Source: Rhodoferax sp.
GTDB taxonomy: Bacteria; Pseudomonadota; Gammaproteobacteria; Burkholderiales; Burkholderiaceae_C
Length of the DNA: 13,617 nt
Direction of reading: 5' to 3'
Assembly: GCA_021731215.1 (NCBI GenBank)
Contig: JAKFXU010000103.1
Location: 1-13,617 of the forward strand
Below, one piece after another: positions 8,126 through 13,617 of this stretch (the stretch's first letter is position 1; each line of letters starts with the position of its first letter). The notes under the pieces were generated by a model. It was given only the letters and a program-made list of their open reading frames with translations, was not told where the DNA came from and made no database searches. Made by a program: the position numbers and the translations under genes.

Positions 8126-8188
8126 CCAAATGCAAATGCGCCTTGAACGCGGCGCCGGGCAGCGTTGCGTCAGCCGTGGGCGGGCACG

Positions 8189-8838
8189 CTAAGCAGCGCA
8201 CGCACGGGCCCGTGCGCTGGCGCTGACAGGCGCCGTCACGAGTCCGGGCAACAGCCGCTGCGCGATCTCGCGCCCGACGCTGCGGCGCACGTCAACCTCG
8301 CGCGCGACCTGACCGTGCTCGATCACGAAGGCCACGTCGGCCAGCGCCAGCACGTCGTCGATGTCGTGCGTGATCATCACCACCGGCGTCTGCCAGCGCG
8401 CGCACACCTGCGCCAGTTCCCGCCGCAGGTCGTGGCGCAACATCGGGTTGAGCGCCGCAAACGGCTCGTCCAGCAACAGCACGGCCGGCTGCTGACCAGG
8501 GCGGCCAGGCCAAAGCTCTCCAGCAGTCCGTCAACGCGCGCCGCATCGCCGATTGAGAGGCGTCGGCGCCACCAGTTCGTCAGCCCGAAGGCGACGTTCT
8601 CGCGCACGCTCAGGTGCGGAAACAACGCGTAGCTTTGGAACAGGTAGCCCACGCGTCGCTCGGCCGTTGGCAAGTCGACGCCGCGGTGCGTATCGAACAG
8701 CGTGCGCCCGCCGACGCGCACATGCCCGGCCATGGGCCGCAACAGCCCGGCGATGGACTGCAGCGTGAGCGACTTGCCCGCGCCAGAAGGCCCATAGAGC
8801 GCCACCACCGGCGCCTCGGCAGCAAAGCGCACCGCCGC
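8189..8838 (-). pseudogene. modC: Molybdate ABC transporter ATPase ModC, broken
   Basis: ATPase that would drive molybdate uptake with ModB. The first readable part holds VRFAAEAPVVALYGPSGAGKS (Walker A, about 8770-8793) and the Q-loop region YLFQSYALFPHLSVRENVAFG. It reads to GLAALV near 8497 and then loses frame. The other part resumes at AVLLLDEPFAALNP (Walker B) and continues with VVMITHDIDDV (switch histidine) to a TAG at 8189-8191. The LSGGQ signature and its flanks, about 25 residues in intact homologues, are missing, and the two parts are in different frames. No proper start codon is present: upstream of VRF the frame is unlike ModC and contains an inverted nifN-like fragment. Even if read through, the product could not bind ATP productively. 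It lacks the C-terminal TOBE domain, as in short ModC forms. It lies beside modB and nifQ, so it belonged to the nif-linked molybdate importer. Confidence 0.85.
8201..8216. repeat. 16-bp perfect palindrome
   Basis: cgcacgggcccgtgcg is its own reverse complement. It lies inside the last codons of the modC remnant, close to the convergent end of the EamA gene. With no loop and no T-run it is a poor terminator; it may be chance in GC-rich DNA. Confidence 0.4.
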
Positions 8839-8864
8839 ATGGTGGGTTATCGCGGCAGCATGGC
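8827..8864 (+). repeat. Inverted nifN-like fragment (38 bases)
   Basis: Read on the plus strand these 38 bases encode AHRRMVGYRGSMA. The nifN gene in this window, on the minus strand at 10900-10937, encodes AHRRMVGYRGTMA. Nucleotide identity is 35 of 38; two differences are silent third-position changes and the third makes Thr to Ser. Similarity ends sharply on both sides. The fragment sits exactly where the start of modC should be. Confidence 0.75.
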
Positions 8865-8918
8865 AACGAGAACGGTGCCGATAAAACGGGGGCAGGGCAT
8901 GGCCATACGCTTCAAGGG

Positions 8919-9311
8919 TTAGCGCGACGACAGGAAGCGGCTGGAGGCGACCAGTACCGCAATCGAGATGACCGACGTGACCAGCACCAGCGGCAGCGCC
9001 ACCGCAGCCGAGGCCACGACCGCGCCGTGCCAGTTGAAGATGATGGTGTAGTCGAAATGCTCGCGCAGCCAGCCGCCGAGCGCGCTGCGCCGCCCGGCCA
9101 GCATCAGGATGCCATAGCCGATCACCGTGGGCGGCAGCACCAGCGGCAGCATGCACACCGCCTCCAGCACCGTGCTGCCTGGAAAACGCCGGCGCGCGAA
9201 CAGCCAGCCCAAGGCCACGCCAGCCGCCAGCGCCAGCAGGGTTGCCACACTGGCGACCTGAAGCGACAGGATCAGCGGCGAGCCGTCGAAAGTGTGGAGT
9301 GAGTCCGACAT
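8919..9311 (-). pseudogene. modB: Molybdate ABC transporter permease ModB, centre deleted
   Basis: Inner-membrane permease of the molybdate importer. The open frame has 130 residues against about 225-230 in the family. Residues 1-108 match the N-terminal half: LILSLQVASVATLLALAAG, VCMLPLVLPPTVIGYGILM, then DYTIIFNWHGAVVASAAVALPL. The next residues, VLVTSVISIAVLV, match the final helix of ModB. About 90 residues are therefore missing in frame, including the cytoplasmic loop that contacts the ATPase and the helices around it. The stretch ALPL/VLV at the junction suggests recombination between short repeats encoding ALP, since family members carry such a motif on both sides (inference). The ATG at 9311 is 33 bases after nifQ, without a clear ribosome-binding site. 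It could be expressed but is very unlikely to transport. Confidence 0.85.
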
Positions 9312-9344
9312 GGTGGTGAGATTGCTTGTGTGGCGGGTCCGCGT

Positions 9345-9764
9345 TCAGTGCGGCGCCACGGCCGACGCGTCTTCCGGGCCGAAGCACAGGCCGTGGTCGG
9401 TGCAGACGCCGCAACTCGGCGCCTTGCAGATCAGCAGTTCCGCGCGCAGGCACAACTGCTTGTAGAGAAACTTTTTCCACTTCATGTTGTGCGTGTTAAG
9501 GGCGGCCAGGCGCGGGAACCAGCGCGCGATCAGCGCGGAGAGTTCAGCGCGCGACGGCAGGCCCAGGTCTTGCCACAAATGCTGGTCGCCCAGGCTGGCG
9601 CAGGCGATGGCCCAGGCCACGGCGTCCAGCGCCGCGGCGGAACCGGCCGCCGGATCGGCATGGTCGCGCAGCAGGCTCATCAAATCGACCACTTCGTCGT
9701 GCCGGCTCACCATGCGCCCGGCCAGTGCATGCCAGTCGGGTTGGGGCAGCGCACAGGCCTCCAT
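9345..9764 (-). CDS. nifQ: Nitrogen fixation protein NifQ
   Basis: Iron-sulfur protein that supplies molybdenum for FeMo-cofactor assembly on NifEN/NifH. 139 residues; K. pneumoniae NifQ is about 167, so the N-terminus is short. The conserved core reads HLWQDLGLPSRAELSALI, then ALNTHNMKWKKFLYKQLC. The C-terminal metal-binding motif C-x4-C-x2-C-x5-C is complete (Cys113, 118, 121, 127 in CKAPSCGVCTDHGLCFG). The frame upstream of ATG 9764 is open only back to a TGA overlapping 9800-9802 and offers no other ATG, so the missing N-terminal residues are not simply a wrong start. It follows the DUF269 gene by 41 bases, a gap that contains a 9-codon ORF, and precedes the modB remnant. The cysteine motif indicates a functional protein, but the 5' end may have been lost in a deletion. 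Confidence 0.88.
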   Translation of the reverse strand: MEACALPQPDWHALAGRMVSRHDEVVDLMSLLRDHADPAAGSAAALDAVAWAIACASLGDQHLWQDLGLPSRAELSALIARWFPRLAALNTHNMKWKKFLYKQLCLRAELLICKAPSCGVCTDHGLCFGPEDASAVAPH

Positions 9765-9776
9765 GTCGCGCTCCGC

Positions 9777-9803
9777 TCAGGCTGACGCGGCGTCTTGGCT
9801 CAT
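9777..9803 (-). pseudogene. Nine-codon ORF, possible remnant of a lost nif gene
   Basis: ATG two bases after the DUF269 stop begins MSQDAASA and then meets TGA. The tight spacing is that of a normal next gene. In many proteobacterial nif clusters this place is held by a small CCE_0567-family protein and a nif ferredoxin (fdxB) before nifQ, and neither is present here. The ORF may be the stub of that small gene after a deletion reaching into nifQ. It is too short to prove, and a chance ORF is possible. Confidence 0.3.
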
Positions 9804-9805
9804 GG

Positions 9806-10297
9806 TCAGGCTCCGTATTGCGCAACCGCCGGATACGTGCGGATCATGCTGATCGCTTCGTCCAGGAACTTGCCACCCGCGTCCGCCAGTTTAACCAGCG
9901 AAGGGAAACCGAAGCGGTGCACGTCGCGCAGTTGCTTGTTGACCACCACCAGCCGGCCGGCGATCAAGACCATGCGGCCGAAGCCTTCGTGGCTCATCTT
10001 CATCATGGGCGAGACCATCTGCCCGGTCTCGCGCTCGACCGCGACCGCAATCGCGTTGTAGAAGATCTCCAGGTGCCACAGGGTCTCGGGGTCGGGGTCG
10101 CCCAGGATCGGCAAGGCGCGGCGCTCCTCGGCGGTGTGAATGTAGGGTTTGAGCAACTGCAGGTCGCTCTTGCCCTCCCAGGTGCCGTGGATGTCCTGCG
10201 CGCGCAACTGTTTGACCAACTGCTGCACAAAGGGGGTTTTCATCAGGGCCTCGTCGCTGGCGGCGACAGGTGTCGCTATCGTGGCTTGGCCGCTCAT
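9806..10297 (-). CDS. NifX-associated nitrogen fixation protein (DUF269)
   Basis: 163 residues. The family accompanies nifX in proteobacterial nif clusters; its biochemical role is not well defined, but a part in FeMo-cofactor precursor handling is usually assumed. Recognisable parts are [20 protein letters not shown] near the N-terminus, [20 protein letters not shown] in the middle, the segment [20 protein letters not shown], and [19 protein letters not shown] toward the end, with [10 protein letters not shown] at the C-terminus. The start overlaps the nifX stop by four bases (ATGA) and is preceded by GAGG in the nifX end, so translation is coupled. The length is normal and the gene looks intact. 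Confidence 0.9.
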   Translation of the reverse strand: MSGQATIATPVAASDEALMKTPFVQQLVKQLRAQDIHGTWEGKSDLQLLKPYIHTAEERRALPILGDPDPETLWHLEIFYNAIAVAVERETGQMVSPMMKMSHEGFGRMVLIAGRLVVVNKQLRDVHRFGFPSLVKLADAGGKFLDEAISMIRTYPAVAQYGA

Positions 10298-10704
10298 GGG
10301 GTCACCTCTTCGTCTTCAAAGTCGTAGCTGCGTTCGCCGTCCTTGGCCAGCGCCTTGCGCAGCCAGGGCGGCGGCGTGCCCTTGAGCACGGCCTGCAGCT
10401 TGTCCAGGATTTCGGCGATCGACTCTGGCTGTTTCACCTTGATGGGGTGGATCTTCATGGCCACCACGCGCGCCGCGCCCGAGCCACCGATGGCGGCGAC
10501 GTAGAGGATGGCGCAGTCCTTGATCGCCTCCAGTTTGGGCGCGAGCTTGTCTTCGTCGCCGTCCTCCTCCAGCGTGTCGCCGAACTCAAAGCTCTCGACA
10601 AAATGGTGGCCCGCGGGCGAGACCTCGTAAACGACGATGCTCTTGGCCCAGCCGAAGTGCGCATCGACGCGCTCCTTGTCCTGGGTAGTGAAGGCGATTT
10701 TCAT
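10294..10704 (-). CDS. nifX: Nitrogen fixation protein NifX
   Basis: Small carrier that binds NifB-co and other FeMo-co precursors and passes them to NifEN. 136 residues. The N-terminal [20 protein letters not shown] is typical of the NifX/NafY/NifB C-terminal fold, followed by [24 protein letters not shown], the [19 protein letters not shown] segment and the C-terminal [12 protein letters not shown] strong AAGGAG ribosome-binding site (plus-strand 10712-10717) stands 7 bases before the ATG, the best in the window beside that of nifE. The gene begins 20 bases after the nifN stop and overlaps the DUF269 start by four bases. Confidence 0.95.
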   Translation of the reverse strand: MKIAFTTQDKERVDAHFGWAKSIVVYEVSPAGHHFVESFEFGDTLEEDGDEDKLAPKLEAIKDCAILYVAAIGGSGAARVVAMKIHPIKVKQPESIAEILDKLQAVLKGTPPPWLRKALAKDGERSYDFEDEEVTP

Positions 10705-10724
10705 GGGGACACTCCTTAGGTCGG

Positions 10725-12143
10725 TCAGGCACTGGCCGCGGCCAGGGGGGTTTTGGTTTGGCTTGCGGCGCCCGGGTCGACGGCGCCGGGCGCAGCGATG
10801 CCGGTGGCCGCACGCCGGGCCTCGGGCGTCAGCGGCCAGTCGCCCGGGTGGTGGTGCGTGATCTGCTCGATCATGATGTTGGCAATCTCGAAGATCAGGG
10901 CCATGGTGCCGCGGTAACCGACCATGCGGCGGTGCGCGTTGCCGATGCGGTCAAACACCGGGAAGCCGATGCGCAGCAAGGGCTTCTTCAAACGCTCGGC
11001 GGCCTGGCGGCCATGCGCGTGGGTGATCAGCAGGTCGCAATCGGCGGCGCCGATCTCCAGGTCTTCCAGGTCGCCCAGCACCACTTGCTCGGCCGGCAGC
11101 AGCGCGTGCGCAGCCGACTTGGTGGTGCTGACGCAGCAGCGCAGCTCGGCCCCCATCTCGTGCAGCAGGCTGCCCACCGCCAGCAGCAAGTCGGGCTCGG
11201 CGCCAATCGCGACCTTGATGCCGCCGGTGTAGAAATGGCCGTCGAGCATGGCATCGAGCAACTGGCTGCGCTGGCGCCGGTACTTGGCCGGCACGGCGCG
11301 GCCGGAGAGCTGCGCCAGGCGCTGCAGCAGGCGGTCATTGGCCTCCAGCCCGGTCAGGCGCTCGAAAATCTCCAAGGGCGTACCGGCAATCTCCTGCAGC
11401 GCCTGGGCGCCTTCGCGCGTTTGCTCGCCCACGCCGATCGTGAAGGCTGAGGCCCCGGCGGCGCGAATCTGCTCCAGCGTCGTGCCACCGAGCGTGGTGC
11501 CGCGCCAGTCGGGCGGGATGTGGCCGTCCAGCGAGCCCGAAATATCGGGCAACACGATGACCGAGAGACCAAAGGCTTCCATGATCTCGCGCAACTCGTC
11601 GATGTCGCCCGGCGACAGATGGCTGCCGGGCAGCAAGGTGATCTGATTGGCCTTGACCGGCAGCGGCTTGACCAGCGTGCGCACGATGGCGGTAAGCGCG
11701 TGTTTGTAGCCGTCTTCAAAGCCGCCCACATAGTCGGGTGTCGAGACGTAAACAATCTCGGTGTCATTGAGTTCAGGCTTGCGCTTGCGCGCCGTCACCA
11801 GGTAGCCATCCACATCGTCGCCCTTGGTTTCGGTCAGGCCGGTGGAGCAGATCGCGATGATCTTGGGCGCGGCGCGTTTGCGGATGTTGAGCAGCGCGGC
11901 CTCGATGTTGTCGTAGCCGCCGAGGATGGAGGTGACCTCGTTCATGGCCGTGGTCTGCAGCGGAATCGCCTCCTTGAAATGCCGCACCAGCAGCACCAGG
12001 CCGAACGAGGTGCAGCCCTGCGAGCCGTGCATCACCGGCATGCAGGCATCGAGCCCCAGAAACGCGAGGGTCGCGCCCAGCGGCTGGCTCATCTTGAGCG
12101 GATTGACCGAGCAGGCTTTTTTGGATTCGACGACGTTGGCCAT
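10725..12143 (-). CDS. nifN: Nitrogenase cofactor scaffold subunit NifN
   Basis: Beta-type subunit of the NifEN scaffold on which the FeMo-cofactor precursor is matured. 472 residues. The N-terminal block KMSQPLGATLAFLGLDACMP continues to HGSQGCTSFGLVL, where Cys44 is the expected 4Fe-4S ligand. ICSTGLTETKGDD at about 98-110, LLPGSHLSPGDIDELREI and the C-terminal RIGFPVFDRIGNAHRRMVGY are typical NifN. After about residue 435 there is an Ala/Pro/Gly-rich tail of some 35 residues that looks unstructured. The start lies 2 bases after the nifE stop, with GGGAG about 8 bases before the ATG inside nifE. A 38-base piece of this gene recurs inverted near modC. Confidence 0.95.
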   Translation of the reverse strand: MANVVESKKACSVNPLKMSQPLGATLAFLGLDACMPVMHGSQGCTSFGLVLLVRHFKEAIPLQTTAMNEVTSILGGYDNIEAALLNIRKRAAPKIIAICSTGLTETKGDDVDGYLVTARKRKPELNDTEIVYVSTPDYVGGFEDGYKHALTAIVRTLVKPLPVKANQITLLPGSHLSPGDIDELREIMEAFGLSVIVLPDISGSLDGHIPPDWRGTTLGGTTLEQIRAAGASAFTIGVGEQTREGAQALQEIAGTPLEIFERLTGLEANDRLLQRLAQLSGRAVPAKYRRQRSQLLDAMLDGHFYTGGIKVAIGAEPDLLLAVGSLLHEMGAELRCCVSTTKSAAHALLPAEQVVLGDLEDLEIGAADCDLLITHAHGRQAAERLKKPLLRIGFPVFDRIGNAHRRMVGYRGTMALIFEIANIMIEQITHHHPGDWPLTPEARRAATGIAAPGAVDPGAASQTKTPLAAASA

Positions 12144-12145
12144 GT

Positions 12146-13573
12146 TCAGGGACTCCCGGTGGCTGAGACGGCGCCCAGAGTTTCGCCGTCGTCACCCCAC
12201 GGTGCGGGGATGCGGACCTGCTGCCAGACCGGGTTGAAAATGGCGCGGTCGATCTCGGCCACCAGCTCCACCATGCCTTCGTAACCGCCGTAGGGGTGAT
12301 GGCGCTCCTGGTTGATGTCGAGCCAGGGCATCCTGGCTTTGAGCGCCACGAACTGCGAGCGTCCGCCCGAGAGCATGATGTCGGCGCGCGCGTCGCGCAG
12401 CATGTTGTACATCTCGCGCGGCGTCATGTCGTCGATCATGTGCGCAGCGTCACCCATGATCTGCTTGATCTTTTCCTTGTCTTCGCGCGTTGACTTTTTG
12501 ACGCTGGTGCCGACGATCTCCATGCCCGCCTCCTGCAGCGCCGCCACCACCGACCAGGACTTGACGCCGCCGGTGATCAGCAGCACGCGCTTGCCAGTGA
12601 GGCGCTGTTTGTAGTGCGCGATGCGCTTCCAGGCGCGCGCCTCCTCGATCTCGATCAAGCGCTCGGTGCGGTCCAGCAAGTCATCCGGCGCGCCTTGCTT
12701 GACCAGCAGCGTGGCGATCTGGCGCAAGGTGTCGCTCATGTCGCCGATGCCGTAGAACGAACCTTCAAAATACGGAATGCCCCAGCGCTGCTCCATCTTG
12801 GTCGCGATGTTGATCATCGACTTGGAGCAGACCATCATGTTCACCTTGGCCCGGTGCGCACTGGCAATCTCGTTGTAGCGGCCGTCGCCCGACATGCACG
12901 AGAGCACGCGGATGCCCAGCGCGTCCAGCAGCGGCTTGACCTGCCACAGCTCGCCCACCAGGTTGTACTCGCCGATGATGTTGATGTCGTAAGGCGTGGT
13001 GAACTCCGGCTCAACCGTGCCGATCACATAGTCCAGCAGCGCCTCGGCGCCCAGCTTGTTGCCCAGGTTCTTGGGGCCGGCAAAGCCCGGCGCGTTGACC
13101 GGAATGATGGGTTTGCCGAACTTTTCGGTGGCACGCTGGCACACCGCCTCGATGTCGTCGCCGACCAGCGCGGTGACGCAGGTCTGGTAGACAAAGACCG
13201 CGGGCGGGTCGTACTTCTCGATGATCTCGCGAATCGATTTGAACAGGCGCTTCTCGCCGCCATAAACGACGTCGAGCTCGTTGATATCGGTCGTGAAGCC
13301 GGTGCGGTAAAGCTGCGAGCCGGACGAGGCGCTGTGCCGGTTGTCCCACGAGTTGCCCTCGCAGGCAATCGGCCCGTGCACCAGGTGGGCCACGTCCACC
13401 ACCGGCTGCAGCGCGATCTTGGCGCCGTCAAACGCACAGCCACCGGCGGCGGCGCCGGGGTTGAGCTGCTTGGTGCAGCCCTTCTTGCGTTCCTTTTCGC
13501 TCTTGCCCTGGTTCTTGTCACAGCCAGGCTCTTCGAACACGTCGGCGATTTTGGCCTTGAGCGAGACTGACAT
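12146..13573 (-). CDS. nifE: Nitrogenase cofactor scaffold subunit NifE
   Basis: Alpha-type subunit of NifEN. 475 residues, the normal length. The N-terminus is rich in Lys/Glu and leads to GCTKQLNPGAAAGGCAFDGA, GPIACEGNSWDNR and YQTCVTALVGDD. Cys46, Cys71 and Cys132 have the spacing of the cluster ligands Cys37, Cys62 and Cys124 of Azotobacter NifE. Cys249 in MMVCSKSMINIATKMEQ aligns with the cofactor cysteine of NifD (inference from motif similarity). LSCMSGDGRYNEI and PWLDINQERHHPYGGYEGM complete the family signature. AGGAG (plus-strand 13580-13584) stands 6 bases before the ATG at 13573. The remaining 44 bases to the window edge hold no gene; a promoter or the end of nifK may lie beyond. 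Confidence 0.96.
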   Translation of the reverse strand: MSVSLKAKIADVFEEPGCDKNQGKSEKERKKGCTKQLNPGAAAGGCAFDGAKIALQPVVDVAHLVHGPIACEGNSWDNRHSASSGSQLYRTGFTTDINELDVVYGGEKRLFKSIREIIEKYDPPAVFVYQTCVTALVGDDIEAVCQRATEKFGKPIIPVNAPGFAGPKNLGNKLGAEALLDYVIGTVEPEFTTPYDINIIGEYNLVGELWQVKPLLDALGIRVLSCMSGDGRYNEIASAHRAKVNMMVCSKSMINIATKMEQRWGIPYFEGSFYGIGDMSDTLRQIATLLVKQGAPDDLLDRTERLIEIEEARAWKRIAHYKQRLTGKRVLLITGGVKSWSVVAALQEAGMEIVGTSVKKSTREDKEKIKQIMGDAAHMIDDMTPREMYNMLRDARADIMLSGGRSQFVALKARMPWLDINQERHHPYGGYEGMVELVAEIDRAIFNPVWQQVRIPAPWGDDGETLGAVSATGSP

Positions 13574-13617
13574 GGAAGACTCCTGATAGGGTGGGTAGTC
13601 TTCTCATTGCAATTTGG

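Noticed and set aside
8126..8188. Terminator between the convergent EamA gene and modC remnant
   Set aside because: No stem followed by a T-run was found in the 63-base gap.
8833..8898. Short minus-strand ORF upstream of modC (MAMPCPRFIGTVLVAMLPR) as a small gene
   Set aside because: It falls in the rearranged junction, overlaps the nifN-like fragment and has no ribosome-binding site.
8377..9480. A 367-codon minus-strand frame spanning nifQ, modB and modC
   Set aside because: Only its middle part matches a family (ModC with Walker A); the beginning is a frame-shifted reading of nifQ and modB and the end is a frame-shifted reading after the modC deletion.
12614..13570. A 318-codon plus-strand frame antisense to nifE
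   Set aside because: No recognisable motifs; nifE on the other strand has all cluster cysteines and a strong ribosome-binding site.
13603..13617. attgcaat near the window edge, upstream of nifE, as the -12 part of a sigma-54 promoter
   Set aside because: The matching -24 GG would lie outside the window, and no NifA site can be seen, so the call cannot be supported.

Overview
The window looks like a chromosomal or scaffold piece from a nitrogen-fixing betaproteobacterium of the Comamonadaceae (Rhodoferax/Polaromonas-like). This rests on the high GC, on protein sequences typical of that family (GlcD, LplT, Alr, the EIIA-HPr-EI set), and on a compact minus-strand nif block. No rRNA, tRNA, CRISPR array or insertion sequence was seen. 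Genes are packed, and no stretch longer than about 130 bases lacks a coding or repeat feature.

Layout. (1) 1-760: the 3' part of a plus-strand glycolate oxidase FAD subunit (glcD). The first ~24 bases are a fold-back copy of positions 71-94 and put a stop in frame. (2) 844-5810, minus strand, transcribed from right to left: alr (alanine racemase), a degenerate HD-GYP-like protein, a mannose-family EIIA, HPr (ptsH) and enzyme I (ptsI). This is an incomplete, probably regulatory phosphotransferase relay with no permease in view. Two copies of an intergenic repeat sit at 767-841 and 2627-2755. (3) 5938-8125, plus strand: lplT (lysophospholipid transporter) and an overlapping EamA/DMT transporter, divergent from alr. 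(4) 8189-9311, minus strand: remnants of a molybdate ABC transporter. modB has lost its central domain in frame. modC has lost its start and its ABC signature region, and its 5' edge carries a 38-base inverted fragment nearly identical to nifN. (5) 9345-13573, minus strand: nifE, nifN, nifX, a NifX-associated DUF269 gene and nifQ, which together build and traffic the FeMo-cofactor. A 9-codon ORF lies between the DUF269 gene and nifQ.

How they work together. NifEN is the scaffold on which FeMo-co matures, NifX and the DUF269 protein bind or carry cofactor precursors, and NifQ supplies molybdenum. ModBC would import the molybdate that NifQ uses, so damaged modBC next to intact nifENX-Q is the main oddity here. 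The damage is clustered: the modB deletion, the modC deletion, the inverted nifN piece and the probable loss of genes before nifQ all lie within about 1.6 kb. With the fold-back at the window start, this means that chimeric library or assembly joins must be weighed against real gene decay. No clearly new biological system was found. The best leads are the rearranged nif-mod junction and the HD-GYP-like gene fused into the PTS operon.
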